Origin: [Actinomadura] parvosata subsp. kistnae
GTDB taxonomy: Bacteria; Actinomycetota; Actinomycetes; Streptosporangiales; Streptosporangiaceae
Length of the DNA stretch: 64,000 bases
NCBI RefSeq assembly: GCF_900323885.1
Contig: NZ_OOHJ01000006.1
Coordinates: forward strand, 124,001 to 188,000
Direction: 5' to 3'
The position numbers and the translations under genes are program-made. The notes under the pieces are model-generated. The model was not told the origin of the DNA, did not search any database, and saw only the letters and a program-made list of their open reading frames with translations. Below, piece by piece: positions 43,211 through 51,947 of this stretch (its first letter is position 1; the number at the start of each line of letters is the position of its first letter).

Positions 43211-44644
43211 TCAGGAGGCGGGGCCGCACCAATCGGCCAGCGGCCGGGTCAGGTCTCCGGCGCCGGCCCAGGCGAGATGGCCGTCGGGCCGGATGAGCAG
43301 GTCGCGCGTCCCCGGGGCGGCGGGAACGACGTGGGCCACCCGGTCGCTCCAGCCGGGCGGCGGGACACGCGGGGTGGCGAGCACGAACTTCCCGCCGCGC
43401 AACGCCTCGTACAGTCGGGCGGGTGCCTCGCCGTCGAGCGCGAAGTCGGGCACGCGCCGTCCCACCCACGGGTGGGCGCCCTCCGGGGCGGTGTAGCGGT
43501 GGGCGAGCCCGGAGAGCATGTTGAGCGCCACGGCGCGGCGGATCGGCCTGACCCGCATGGCCGCGCCGCTGACCTGGTTGCGGGCCGCGCGCAGCAGGGG
43601 CGAGCGCAGCAACGCCAGCCGGGTGAAGATCCCGCTGGTGCGCAGGACGGTCCTGCCCACCGGGTGACGCTCACTGTCGTAGGTGTCCAGCAGCCCCGGC
43701 CGCGCCCAGCCGCGGACCGCCGCCACGAGCTTCCAGCTCAGGTTGGCCGCGTCCTGAAGGCCGGTGTTCATGCCCTGGCCGCCGGCAGGCGCGTGCACAT
43801 GAGCGGCGTCACCCACGATGAACACCCGCCCGGTGCGATAGTGCACCGCCTGCCGCTCCTCGCTGTGGAAGCGCGACATCCAGCGCGGGCTGTGCATGCC
43901 GAAGTCGGTGCCGTACGCCTTGCGGGTCAGCCATTTCAGCTCCTCCAGGTCGACCGGCGCCTCGTCGGGCAGGTCACCGTTGAGGTGGTTGCGGCCGATG
44001 ACGCGATACCAGCCGTCGCCGAACGGGCCGATGAACACGAACCCTTCGCGCACGCCGTTGACCGACAGCACGTCCTTGGGCTCCTCGGTCAGCCGGACGT
44101 CGGCGAGCATCACCGACCGGGCCACGGCGTGGCCGGGGAAGGCGAGGCCGGCCGCGTCCCGGACGACGCTGTGCCGGCCGTCGGCGCCCACCACGTAGAG
44201 AGCGCGCAGGGTGCGCTCCTGCCCGTCGGACGTGCGCGCCTGCACGCTCACGTCGTCACCGCCCTGCCGCAGGCCGATGACCTCGTACCCGGTCAGCAGC
44301 TCGACGCCGGTGTCCAGCGCCCGCTTCAGCAGCAGCCGCTCGATCTCGTACTGCGGTGTGATGAGCATGTACGGATACCGGGTCGGCAGCTCGGCCATCC
44401 CCACCATGACCTGGTCCCAGACCAGCAGTCCTGGAACCGTGCTCCCGCCGGCGAGGGCCTGCTCGGCCAGGCCGCGCATGTCCAGCACCTCCATCGTCCG
44501 CGCGTGCACCGCGAACGCCCGCGACAGCGGCGACTCACCGGTACGCCGCTCGATCAACGTCACCCGGATTCCGGCCCCGGCCAGGTCTCCGGCGAGCAGC
44601 AGCCCGGTCGGCCCGGCTCCGACGACGATGACCTCCGCGTTCAT
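43211..44644 (-). CDS. FAD-dependent aromatic-ring monooxygenase (PheA/TfdB-like)
   Basis: The 477-residue protein has the FAD motif GAGPTG (about 9), the DG motif GADGRHSVVRDAAG (about 156) and the GD motif VGDAAHVHAPAGGQGMNTG (about 277), as in class A flavoprotein hydroxylases. These hydroxylate phenols or polyketide-like rings using NAD(P)H and oxygen. The start overlaps the TetR stop as ATGA, so regulator and enzyme are co-expressed. A TetR-type operator precedes the pair. Confidence 0.9.
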   Translation of the reverse strand: MNAEVIVVGAGPTGLLLAGDLAGAGIRVTLIERRTGESPLSRAFAVHARTMEVLDMRGLAEQALAGGSTVPGLLVWDQVMVGMAELPTRYPYMLITPQYEIERLLLKRALDTGVELLTGYEVIGLRQGGDDVSVQARTSDGQERTLRALYVVGADGRHSVVRDAAGLAFPGHAVARSVMLADVRLTEEPKDVLSVNGVREGFVFIGPFGDGWYRVIGRNHLNGDLPDEAPVDLEELKWLTRKAYGTDFGMHSPRWMSRFHSEERQAVHYRTGRVFIVGDAAHVHAPAGGQGMNTGLQDAANLSWKLVAAVRGWARPGLLDTYDSERHPVGRTVLRTSGIFTRLALLRSPLLRAARNQVSGAAMRVRPIRRAVALNMLSGLAHRYTAPEGAHPWVGRRVPDFALDGEAPARLYEALRGGKFVLATPRVPPPGWSDRVAHVVPAAPGTRDLLIRPDGHLAWAGAGDLTRPLADWCGPAS

Positions 44645-45258
44645 GTGGTCTCCTCCGTGAAGACGATCGTCCTGAGGAACAGGGACACGCACGCATCGAC
44701 ATCGAAGGTCTCCACGGGCTGCGCCGTCCCGGGCGCGACCAGGAGGACCTGCGTCAACGCGTGGATCACCAGCGGTGACACCAGCATGCGCGCCGCGTTG
44801 CGCAGGTCCATGTCCTCGATCACGCCGGCGTCCCGCGCGGCCGCCAGCAGCCCTTCCGCCACCCCCAGCGCCCGATCGGGGACCGAGGAGCGGAAGGTCT
44901 CACCGACGTGCGGCAACCTCGGTGTCTCGGCGATGACGATGCGCGCCAGCTCCATGTACTCCCGGTCCATGAGCCCGGCCAGCAGTTTGTCGGCGAAATT
45001 GCGCAGCTCACGTTCCAGGTCGGTTCTGCAGGTGATGACCGTGGTGGCGACGGGCAGTTCCTCGGTGGTGGTGATGAGGTGCTCCAGCACGTCCGCCAGC
45101 ACGGCCTCCTTGCTCGGATAGCGCGTGTACAGGGTCTCCTTCGACACGCCCGCTTCCTTGGCCAGCGCGGCCGTACTCACGTTGGCGAATCCGTGGCGCA
45201 GGAACAACGTCTTCGCCGCCGCCCGAATCTGCACGATCTTCACATCGTCGTGATCCAT
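44641..45258 (-). CDS. TetR-family regulator of the monooxygenase operons
   Basis: The 205-residue protein starts at 45258 after GAGGTG. The helix-turn-helix reads STAALAKEAGVSKETLYTRYPSKEAVLADVL (about residues 27-57), and the C-terminus has a TetR_C-like ligand domain. An operator of 23 bp lies 14 bases upstream of its start, and an almost identical one lies before the second monooxygenase gene. It therefore probably represses both operons as well as itself. Confidence 0.88.
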   Translation of the reverse strand: MDHDDVKIVQIRAAAKTLFLRHGFANVSTAALAKEAGVSKETLYTRYPSKEAVLADVLEHLITTTEELPVATTVITCRTDLERELRNFADKLLAGLMDREYMELARIVIAETPRLPHVGETFRSSVPDRALGVAEGLLAAARDAGVIEDMDLRNAARMLVSPLVIHALTQVLLVAPGTAQPVETFDVDACVSLFLRTIVFTEETT

Positions 45259-45271
45259 CCGACACCTCACT

Positions 45272-45294
45272 ACGAACCGAACGGTACGGTTCGT
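45272..45294. promoter_or_regulatory. TetR operator copy 1
   Basis: Perfect 8-bp arms ACGAACCG and CGGTTCGT flank AACGGTA. It overlaps the promoter region of the TetR/monooxygenase operon. It shares its core CGAACCG AACGG with the site at 47833-47855. Confidence 0.78.
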
Positions 45295-45339
45295 ACCGTA
45301 GTTGTGCGTGACGGTGCTTTCAAGCCGCCCGCGCCCCGG

Positions 45340-46308
45340 TCAGGGCAGCAGGACGGTCGTTCCCACCACGTCGCGACCGGCGATGGCCCGATGCGCCTGC
45401 TCGGCTTCTTCGAGGGGGAGCATCTGCCCGATCGTGACCTCGAGCCCACCGCCGGCCAGGAGCTGCACCAGCTTCCCGACGACCTCCGCCAGACGGGCGG
45501 GATTCTGCATCTGTCCTGGCAGCCCGTAGCCGATCACCGACTGGTTCTTGACCATCAAGGACATGCCGGTGAGGGCGGCCGGAGAACCGCCGGCCGCGCC
45601 GAAGGTCACGATCCGCCCGAACGGTGCCAGGCACTCCAGGCTCCGGGTGGAGATGTCGCCGCCCACGGAGTCGAGCACCACGTCCACGCCTTTGCCGTCG
45701 GTGGCGTCGAGCACGTGCTGCGGCCACTTCTCATCGGTGTAGTCGACAGCGACGGCGCCGAGGCCGCGGATGTGCTTGAGCTTGCCGGGCCGGCTGGCGG
45801 TGCCGATGACCGTGCTCGCACCGTGCAGGCGGGCGAACTGCACCGCCAGGTTGCCCACGCCTCCCGCCGCCGCGTGGATGAGGACGGACTCCCCCGGCTG
45901 CAGGCGGGCGGCGTCGTGCAGCGTCTGGTAGGCCGTCACGCCTTGCACCGGCAGGGCCGTCGCCTCGCGCAGATCGACCGCGTCCGGCAGCGGGACGACC
46001 GCCGAGGCCGCGGCCAGCGCATACTCGGCATAGCCGTGCTCCACCCAGGCCATCACGCGGGTGCTCGGAGCCGGCGCGCTCACCCCTGCTCCGGTCGAGG
46101 CCACCCGTCCCGCCGCGACGAGCCCCAGACCCGCGGGAAGGGACAGGTCGGGCCCGAATCCGCCCTGGCGCTTCATGACGTCGCCGTAGGTCACGCCGGC
46201 GGCCTCCACCTTCAGCAGGACGTGACCGGCGCCAGGCTGGGGGACGTCGATCTCGCCCAGGCGCAGCACTTCCGGGCCGCCGACCGCGTGCATCCGAATG
46301 GCTTTCAT
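45340..46308 (-). CDS. NADPH:quinone oxidoreductase-like zinc-independent alcohol dehydrogenase
   Basis: The 322-residue protein is a medium-chain dehydrogenase with the nucleotide-binding text AAAGGVGNLAVQFARLHGA (about 143-161) and VLDSVGGD. The cysteine zinc ligands are absent, as in quinone oxidoreductases (QOR). GGAGGAACAC precedes the ATG. It overlaps the upstream monooxygenase gene as ATGA and so belongs to its operon. It may reduce a quinone or enone produced by the monooxygenase. Confidence 0.88.
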   Translation of the reverse strand: MKAIRMHAVGGPEVLRLGEIDVPQPGAGHVLLKVEAAGVTYGDVMKRQGGFGPDLSLPAGLGLVAAGRVASTGAGVSAPAPSTRVMAWVEHGYAEYALAAASAVVPLPDAVDLREATALPVQGVTAYQTLHDAARLQPGESVLIHAAAGGVGNLAVQFARLHGASTVIGTASRPGKLKHIRGLGAVAVDYTDEKWPQHVLDATDGKGVDVVLDSVGGDISTRSLECLAPFGRIVTFGAAGGSPAALTGMSLMVKNQSVIGYGLPGQMQNPARLAEVVGKLVQLLAGGGLEVTIGQMLPLEEAEQAHRAIAGRDVVGTTVLLP

Positions 46309-47777
46309 GTGTTCCTCCGTGATCCGTAGGTGGTGGTGAGATAGGCGGAAAGGTCGTGGACATCGCCGCCCAGCAGGGCCAGGTATCCGTCAGGGCGGAC
46401 CAGGACGAGCCCGTCGCCCTGGATCCCGCAACGCTCGCGCGTCCGTACGTCCGAGACGGACCGGACGTCGACCAGGTCGGCGAGATCGCCGAGCACGGCC
46501 GGCAGCGTGGGCGGTTCCGAACCGAAGACCAGCAGGGTGTGCTTCCAGGGGTGTTGCAGGCCGATCTCGGGGAACCGGTCGCCGACGGCGAGCCGGTCGT
46601 CGTTGCTGCCGCCCGAGCCGTCGCGATAGGACACATCGAGCTGGGTCAGCGCTCGCGACAGGACCTTCTGCACGACGGGAAGCGGGGTGAGGCGCGGGGC
46701 CAGGTGGCGCCGGGCCGCCGTGGTGACCGGGTTGCTCAGCAGCGTCATGCGGGTCGCCCGGCGCGTTCCCTTCACCAGCCGTTCCGCGACCGGCGAGCGC
46801 TCCGCGGCGTAGGTGTCCAGGAGGCCGGCGGGCGCTCTGCCCTGGATCACCGCGGCGAGCTTCCAGCCGAGGTTGAAGGCGTCCTGGATGCCGGTGTTCA
46901 TGCCCTGGCCGCCGACGACGGAGTGCACGTGCGCGGCGTCACCGGCGAGGAAGACGCGCTCGACCGAATGGCGCGCCACCTTGCGCTGGTTGATGCGGAA
47001 GCGGCCGGACTCCAGGATCTCCACCAGGCGGGTGCCCGGCGGGGAGCAGACGGCCACGGCGGAGCGCACCTCCTCGAAGGTCACCTCACCCTGCGGTGCC
47101 CGGCCCGGCGGGTAGGCGATCGTGATGCGGTGCAGGCCGCCGGGCATCGGGAAGTAAGCCACGAACCGGCCCCTGTCGAGGAAGGCGTGGAAGACGTCAT
47201 AGGGCACCGGCCAGTCGACCCGGCCGTCGGCGACGGCGAAATTCTCCTCGAACGCCTCGCCGACGAAAGGCACGCCGAGCTGGTGGCGTACCGTGCTGTG
47301 CGCGCCGTCGCAGCCGATCAGCCACGGGACGCGGACCTGCTCCACCGAGCCGTCGCCGTGCAGCAACTCCGCCTCGACGACGCCGGGCCGCTGAAGCAGG
47401 CCGGTCAGCTTGACCTCGCGCTCCACCTTGACGCCGTAGTCCAGCAGCTTCAGGTAGAGGACCTCCTCCACCTTCGGCTGCGGCGCCATCAAAAGGTACG
47501 GGTAGGGCGTGTCCAACCGACTCAGGCTCAGGTCGAGGAACTGCCTGCCCTCGCTGAAGACGTGGAAGTCGGGCACCGGGAGCCCCGCGGCGATCGTCGC
47601 CTCCGTCAGCTCCAGCCGCTCGAACAGCTCCAGCGTCCTCGGCTGGACTCCCAGCGCCCTGGTCTCGGTGGTCGGCGCGGGGAGGGCGTCGATGACGCGT
47701 ACGTCGATGTTGCGCCTGGCCAGCTCGACCGCCATGGTGAGCCCGGTCGGCCCGGCGCCGACGATCAGCACGTCCAC
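46305..47777 (-). CDS. FAD-dependent monooxygenase (second copy type)
   Basis: The GTG at 47777 with GGGGAG seven bases upstream gives 490 residues starting VDVLIVGAGPTGL. The flavin motifs GAGPTG, IGCDGAHSTVRHQLG (about 155) and AGDAAHVHSVVGGQGMNTG (about 275) are complete. It belongs to the same class as the product of 43211-44644 but differs clearly throughout. It is first in an operon with the quinone oxidoreductase gene and has the shared TetR operator about 56 bases upstream. Confidence 0.88.
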   Translation of the reverse strand: MDVLIVGAGPTGLTMAVELARRNIDVRVIDALPAPTTETRALGVQPRTLELFERLELTEATIAAGLPVPDFHVFSEGRQFLDLSLSRLDTPYPYLLMAPQPKVEEVLYLKLLDYGVKVEREVKLTGLLQRPGVVEAELLHGDGSVEQVRVPWLIGCDGAHSTVRHQLGVPFVGEAFEENFAVADGRVDWPVPYDVFHAFLDRGRFVAYFPMPGGLHRITIAYPPGRAPQGEVTFEEVRSAVAVCSPPGTRLVEILESGRFRINQRKVARHSVERVFLAGDAAHVHSVVGGQGMNTGIQDAFNLGWKLAAVIQGRAPAGLLDTYAAERSPVAERLVKGTRRATRMTLLSNPVTTAARRHLAPRLTPLPVVQKVLSRALTQLDVSYRDGSGGSNDDRLAVGDRFPEIGLQHPWKHTLLVFGSEPPTLPAVLGDLADLVDVRSVSDVRTRERCGIQGDGLVLVRPDGYLALLGGDVHDLSAYLTTTYGSRRNT

Positions 47778-47832
47778 CTTGGTCTCCCCACATCGCCTCG
47801 GCACGCGTTTTTCATGGCCTACTCCCCTCGAA

Positions 47833-47855
47833 CCGAACCGAACGGGACGGTTCGG
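47833..47855. promoter_or_regulatory. TetR operator copy 2
   Basis: Arms CCGAACCG and CGGTTCGG flank AACGGGA. It matches operator copy 1 at 20 of 23 positions and lies upstream of the second monooxygenase operon, linking both operons to the TetR encoded at 44641-45258. Confidence 0.78.
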
Positions 47856-47911
47856 ATAGTACGCCGCGCCCGCCCCCTGCGCCCAGCCCTTACGCCGCTC
47901 CCGAGCCACGA

Positions 47912-47957
47912 CCAGTCAAACGACAGATACACCGCTCCCCCGGCGCGCCGTTAGCAT
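47912..47957 (+). promoter_or_regulatory. Recurrent dyad-box promoter, copy H (TetR gene)
   Basis: CCAGTC, AAAC, GACAGAT (47922-47928), 23 bases, then TAGCAT (47952-47957). It points to the TetR-type gene starting at 47993. Confidence 0.58.
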
Positions 47958-47992
47958 CCGATCAGGGCACGGCTGAGGACGGATGGCCCCAC

Positions 47993-48541
47993 ATGAATGA
48001 CAAGAAGCAGCCGCCCCCGAGGCCCCGCGGCAGACGGGCGGCGGTGTCCAAGCCCGCTCTCGACGAGATCCTGGAAGCGGCGCGGCAGAGCTTCGCCGAG
48101 CGCGGCTTCGCCGCCACCTCGATACGCGAGATCGCGCGCCGGGCCGGCGTGGATCCCGCGTTGCTTCTGTACTACTTCGGCGACAAGACCGATCTGTTCC
48201 GCGCTGTGGTCCGGCCGGCGTGGGAGGTGCTGCGCGAGAGCACGGGCTTCACCGATGAGCACACGCTCGTCACCCTGTGGCTGGCGAACCTGTGGGAGGA
48301 CCCCGGCACGGCACAGGCGATGCGCATCCTGCTGAAAGGCGTCTGCTCAGAGGAGGAACTGCTGGAAGCGGTTCCCGGCGTCTTCGGCGACGCCTCGGCC
48401 CCGCTTCGGACCGGCGTGCTCCATGCCTGCCTCCTCGGCTTCGCCGTGTGCCGTCACGTGCTGCGGCTCGAACCCCTGGCGTCCATGAGCCCCGAGCACC
48501 TCGTCGAACTCACCACCCTCACCTGGCGGGGCGAAGCCTAG
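47993..48541 (+). CDS. TetR-family transcriptional regulator
   Basis: The 182-residue protein has a basic, Pro-rich N-terminus and a TetR helix-turn-helix (ARQSFAERGFAATSIREIARRAGVDPALLLYYFGDKTDLFRAVV, about residues 28-71). The short C-terminal domain (WLANLWEDPGTAQAMRILLKG) fits TetR_C_18-like regulators. It is convergent with the RidA gene. The target is unknown. Confidence 0.85.
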   Translation: MNDKKQPPPRPRGRRAAVSKPALDEILEAARQSFAERGFAATSIREIARRAGVDPALLLYYFGDKTDLFRAVVRPAWEVLRESTGFTDEHTLVTLWLANLWEDPGTAQAMRILLKGVCSEEELLEAVPGVFGDASAPLRTGVLHACLLGFAVCRHVLRLEPLASMSPEHLVELTTLTWRGEA

Positions 48542-48542
48542 A

Positions 48543-48562
48543 GCGGGGCGTATCGCCCCCGC
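48543..48562. terminator. Short bidirectional terminator hairpin
   Basis: GCGGGGCG, TAT, CGCCCC lies between the convergent TetR and RidA genes, directly after the TetR stop. Confidence 0.55.
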
Positions 48563-48564
48563 GT

Positions 48565-48972
48565 TCAGTCGAGAACGGCGACGGCCTCGACCTCGACGAG
48601 AAGGTCGGGCTCCCCGAGAGCGGCGACGCCCACCAGCGTGCCGGGCGGCGCCAGGGTGACGCCCAGCCTCCCGGCGGCCCCGCCGATCCCCTCCAGCAGC
48701 AGGGGCATCTTGTCGAGGGTGTAGTCGACGACGTAGATGGTCACCTTCGCCACATCGTCGAAGGAACCTCCGGCCGCCGCCAGCGCGGTGGCGACGTTGA
48801 GGTAGCACTGCTCGGTCTGGGCGGCGAGGTCGCCCTGCCCGACCTTGTTCCCGTCGGCGTCGCGGGCCACCTGACCGGCGACGAAGACCAGCCTCGATCC
48901 GGTAGCGATCGACAGCTGCCGGTATGCCTCGGTCTGCGGCAGCCCTTCGGGATTGATCAGAGTGACGGCCAT
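48565..48972 (-). CDS. RidA-family (YjgF/UK114) protein
   Basis: The 135-residue protein has the family pattern: RLVFVAGQVARDADG, DLAAQTEQCYLNVATALAAAGGSFDDVAKVTIYVVD and a C-terminal ALGEPDLLVEVEAVAVLD with the conserved E. The usual Arg105 equivalent (VAALxRP...) is absent (VAALGEP), so it is probably not a classic imine deaminase but one of the Rid subgroups linked to catabolic enzymes. It is located in the cytoplasm. Confidence 0.85.
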   Translation of the reverse strand: MAVTLINPEGLPQTEAYRQLSIATGSRLVFVAGQVARDADGNKVGQGDLAAQTEQCYLNVATALAAAGGSFDDVAKVTIYVVDYTLDKMPLLLEGIGGAAGRLGVTLAPPGTLVGVAALGEPDLLVEVEAVAVLD

Positions 48973-49013
48973 GTACGGGACTCCTCTGTCGCCTCAGCGT
49001 GGACAAGATCCGC

Positions 49014-49049
49014 ACTATAGCGCCGCCGGTCGCCGGTCACGTGACGGAT
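49014..49049 (-). promoter_or_regulatory. Candidate RidA promoter with overlapping dyad
   Basis: On the minus strand TATAGT (49019-49014) is a good -10 hexamer 41 bases before the RidA start. A dyad ATCCGTC, ACGT, GACCGG (49049-49033) overlaps the -35 region. This dyad resembles the recurrent box but is spaced only 13 bases from the hexamer, so it is kept apart from the main set. Confidence 0.35.
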
Positions 49050-49319
49050 GCGCCATCCCCGCCGCCGGTACCGGGCCCCGGGGGTGATCGGAGCGGTGCA
49101 GACGACCGATGCGACCGGCCTCGTCCGCGGCTGACGCCTGGTGGACGCGCCGGCCGCCACCCGGACGATCGGGTGCGGCGTCCTGTGTTACGGCTTCGCG
49201 GTGGTGCTGCCCTGTTCTCGGCCACTCAAGTCAAGGATGAACGCGCCCTTCACGATGACGATGAAGCGGGATGAGAAGACCTGCCGGCAGCCCGCGTCCG
49301 CAGCGAAGACGGTCAGGTT

Positions 49320-49964
49320 CTATCTGTCCCGCGGGAATTCCGGCCAGTACAGGATCGCCTGCTGGGCGGCGGCCGCGATGGCCGCGCCGTCGAGTTCGAC
49401 CATACTCAGCTCGATGCCGCCGACGGGCCACTCCACAGCGAGTTCGAACCTCTGCGGGGGAGGCGAAGGCCACAGCCACAGCCCCCAGGTCGTGACACCT
49501 GCGTCCTCCTCACCGCTGCGTATGGACATGCTCGGGAGCAGCAAGGACAACTGCGGGCCCGGTGGCGGATCCTGCGGGAGTTGTGTTCTGTCCAAACGTT
49601 GTCCGACGGTGGTGGCCTTGGCGCCATCGGCGAAGCGCACACCGAAGCGCAGCAGCTGGTCCGGTAACGGCTGCCCGGCCTTCACCCCGGTGATCAGGTG
49701 CGGGAACACGGATAGTTGGAGGGCCTGGAAGTCGTCGGGGGACAGAGTCTGCCGCCGGGTGACGATGTCCACGTTGATCAGGCAGCCGGTGCTGAACGCC
49801 TGGATCGTCGGTACGGTGATGGCGACATTCGAGGTGCGGGCCAGTATCAGTCCGCTGACCATCACCGCGCCCATCTCGTCCGCCGGCGGAGCGGACCAGG
49901 CCGGCCATCCAGGTTTGGGTGGGCGAGTCGATTCTTCGTGAGCTGGCGGGGGTTCGAAGAACAT
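49320..49964 (-). CDS. Conserved hypothetical protein
   Basis: The predicted 214-residue protein starts at 49964 (MFFEPPPAHEE). It has no signal peptide, membrane segment or known motif. Its text (VSGLILARTSNVAITVPTIQAFSTGCLINVDIV, LLRFGVRFADGAKATTVGQRL, WGLWLWPSPPPQRFELAVEWP) resembles a family of small soluble proteins of unknown role in actinomycetes. The ribosome site is weak (GGTGAAAAT). The frame continues upstream into a repeat region but that part looks non-coding. Confidence 0.6.
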   Translation of the reverse strand: MFFEPPPAHEESTRPPKPGWPAWSAPPADEMGAVMVSGLILARTSNVAITVPTIQAFSTGCLINVDIVTRRQTLSPDDFQALQLSVFPHLITGVKAGQPLPDQLLRFGVRFADGAKATTVGQRLDRTQLPQDPPPGPQLSLLLPSMSIRSGEEDAGVTTWGLWLWPSPPPQRFELAVEWPVGGIELSMVELDGAAIAAAAQQAILYWPEFPRDR

Positions 49965-50060
49965 ATTTTCACCGTACGGAAATCCTGCGGACGGCGTGGT
50001 GCGCCGATCGTGGATAGCTGTCTGGAGAAAAAATCGTGAAGCCGCCGTGCCGATGTTCGG

Positions 50061-50375
50061 CTCGGTCTCGGAGCCGGCACCATCGCCTGGCCGCATCCGC
50101 TGACCGAGCGCTACGGCACCACGGCCTACGCCAACCTGTCCGGCCGGCTCGTTCTGTCCGGCCGGCTCGTTCTGTCCGGCCGGCTCGTTCTGTCCGGCCG
50201 GCTCGTTCTGCCCGCCCGGCTCGTCCTGTCCACCATGCTCGCCGGGGCCGGCGCTCCCGCCGCCCTGGGCCGTCGCCGGAACGGCCGGATACAGATGGGC
50301 GATGGCCGCGGTCACCGTTGCCTGCCTGGTCGCGGCGGCGTCACCGACCCTCCGTCCTCACCTGTCCTCGGGGTC
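50061..50375 (+). pseudogene. Decayed MFS transporter fragment with a repeat expansion
   Basis: LGLGAGTIAWPHPLTERYGTTAYANLSG at 50061 resembles the C-terminal half of an MFS permease (GxGTxxWPxLxxRYGTxxYxxxxG). It then runs into an in-frame 18-bp tandem repeat. A further fragment GYRWAMAAVTVACLVAAA, a likely last helix, is in another frame near 50289-50343. There is no start and no full set of helices. It is a dead remnant. Confidence 0.5.
50136..50225. repeat. 18-bp tandem repeat (five copies)
   Basis: Four identical units CTGTCCGGCCGGCTCGTT (50136-50207) are followed by one diverged unit to 50225 and a trace of a sixth. In the MFS remnant frame each unit encodes LSGRLV. Identical copies indicate recent expansion by slippage or unequal crossing over. 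Confidence 0.9.
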
Positions 50376-51311
50376 GGCCACCTGAAGGACGACCTTGCCG
50401 GTGGTCCGCCCCTTGGCCACCAGGTCATGGGCCGCGGCCGCCTCCTCCAGCGGGAACTCCCGCTCCACGTGCACCGCGAGGCGGCCCTCGCGATACAACC
50501 GTGACAGCGACTCCAGCCCGGCGGCGTCCGGCTCCACCAGGTACGCCACGGCGCGCACCCCCAGCTCGCCGGCCCGCTCGGTCATGCCGGGCGTCCACGC
50601 CCCCTGCCCGCTCACCATCAGCCCGCCCGGGCGCAGGCACTCCAAGGTCTGCAGCCCGGTGTCGCCGCCGAACATCTGGATGGCGACGTCGACGTCCCGC
50701 ACCGCCTTCGTCACGTCCACCGCGGTGTAGTCGACGACCTCGTCGGCGCCCATCCGGCGGACGAAGTCGTGCTTGGCCGCGCTGGCCGTACCGATCACCT
50801 GGGCGCCGCGGGCCTTGGCGACCTGCACGGCCAGGTGTCCCACTCCCCCGGCCGCGGCGCCCACCAGCACGCGCTGCCCCGGGCCGGTCCCGGCGACGTC
50901 GACCGCCATCTGCCACGCCGTCAGGCCCGCCAGCGGCAGCGCGGCCGCCTCGGTGAACGACATGCCCTCCGGCATCCGTGCCAGGTGGCGTGAGGGCGCC
51001 GTCACGTACTCGGCGTACGCGCCCGCCTCACGCGGGAACCACGGCATGCCGAACACCCGGTCACCCTCCTTGAACCGGGTGACGCCATAGCCCACGTCGA
51101 CGACGACGCCCGCCACGTCCCAGCCGTTGACGAAGGGCAGGCTCAGCACCCGGTTGTAGGCCACGCCCATCCGGGTGTAGACGTCCACCGGGTTGATGCC
51201 CGCCGCGGCCACCTTCACCAGCACCTCGGTCGGGGCCGGCTTCGGCACCGGCACGTCCACGACCTCCAGCACCTCGGGGCCGCCCCATTCGCTTTGTTGC
51301 ACCGCACGCAT
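50358..51311 (-). CDS. NADPH:quinone oxidoreductase-like medium-chain dehydrogenase
   Basis: The ATG at 51311 has GAGGAGAAAC upstream and gives 317 residues. The cofactor text GAAAGGVGHLAVQVAKARGAQVIGTAS (about 145-170) and DWDVAGVV-like substrate domain (VNGWDVAGVVVDVG) are complete, and the catalytic zinc ligands are absent. It belongs to the same broad family as the protein at 45340-46308. A dyad-box promoter with TAGCGT lies directly upstream, predicting a leader of about 26 bases. Confidence 0.88.
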   Translation of the reverse strand: MRAVQQSEWGGPEVLEVVDVPVPKPAPTEVLVKVAAAGINPVDVYTRMGVAYNRVLSLPFVNGWDVAGVVVDVGYGVTRFKEGDRVFGMPWFPREAGAYAEYVTAPSRHLARMPEGMSFTEAAALPLAGLTAWQMAVDVAGTGPGQRVLVGAAAGGVGHLAVQVAKARGAQVIGTASAAKHDFVRRMGADEVVDYTAVDVTKAVRDVDVAIQMFGGDTGLQTLECLRPGGLMVSGQGAWTPGMTERAGELGVRAVAYLVEPDAAGLESLSRLYREGRLAVHVEREFPLEEAAAAHDLVAKGRTTGKVVLQVADPEDR

Positions 51312-51343
51312 GTTTCTCCTCAAGTTCGGAATTTCAGCTTGTG

Positions 51344-51388
51344 ACGCTATTACAGTGATATGTCCGGCGGAATCTGTACGACGACTGG
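51344..51388 (-). promoter_or_regulatory. Recurrent dyad-box promoter, copy F (quinone oxidoreductase)
   Basis: On the minus strand: CCAGTC, GTCG, TACAGAT, 22 bases, then TAGCGT (51349-51344). TAC replaces GAC in the right half. It points to the start at 51311. Confidence 0.6.
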
Positions 51389-51552
51389 TGTCTGGCTGAC
51401 GAAACCTTCGCCAGATATCCGCATATTTGGATCTTGTAAGGTCGAGGGATCATGTTTCGACCCGTCTACATGGGATCATGTGCTTTGGAGCAGAATGCCG
51501 TCCCGGATTCGGGTACGCGGGAAGGGGTGATTTCCACGCCTGACGAGAAACG

Positions 51553-51930
51553 TTATTCGTGACGGCCCACCGGGGCACTCCGGCCCTCACTTTTCTCTCC
51601 GAATCGGCAGCCGGAACAGGCGATGAAACCGGCGCGAGCGAGGCCGTGCACGGTCTCGATCGCATCATCGGAGACGCGGACATGGAAGACCTCCTTCTCC
51701 ACCCGGAACTCGTGGACGGTCCGCGGTCCGCGGCCGCTTCGGCGTCGAAGCCGGCCTGCAGCCCGAGCACGGCTCAGCCGGGCTGGAAGGACTCCTGTTG
51801 ACGCGGCCCCAGGCCTCGCAGGCTGCGCGGCAGCGTTTGGGGCCATCAGCAGCGCGCGGATCAGCAGGGTCCAGCGGTCTCCGACGAGATCGAGCGTGCG
51901 CGCGGCCGCGCAGTACTGGTGGTGGGTCGC
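51553..51930 (-). pseudogene. Decayed HxlR-family regulator
   Basis: ATHHQYCAAARTLDLVGDRW then TLLIRALLM (about 51930-51840) is the typical HxlR/MarR-like N-terminal helix-turn-helix entry (YCxxARALDLVGDRWTLLI). The recognition helix region is replaced by unrelated sequence. A fragment EFRVEKEVFHVRVSDDAIE (about 51700-51640) resembles the C-terminal SCP2-like part of the family. No start codon fits, so the gene is dead. It lies beside the hydrolase/luciferase-like pair that it may once have controlled. Confidence 0.6.
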
Positions 51931-51947
51931 CTCACCACGTCATCGTT

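Noticed and set aside
49033..49049. CCGGTC ACGT GACGGAT, a sequence fit to the recurrent dyad box on the plus strand
   Set aside because: No TANNNT lies 21-23 bases downstream and no plus-strand gene follows. On the minus strand it overlaps the -35 region of the RidA promoter with different spacing, so it was listed separately and not counted.
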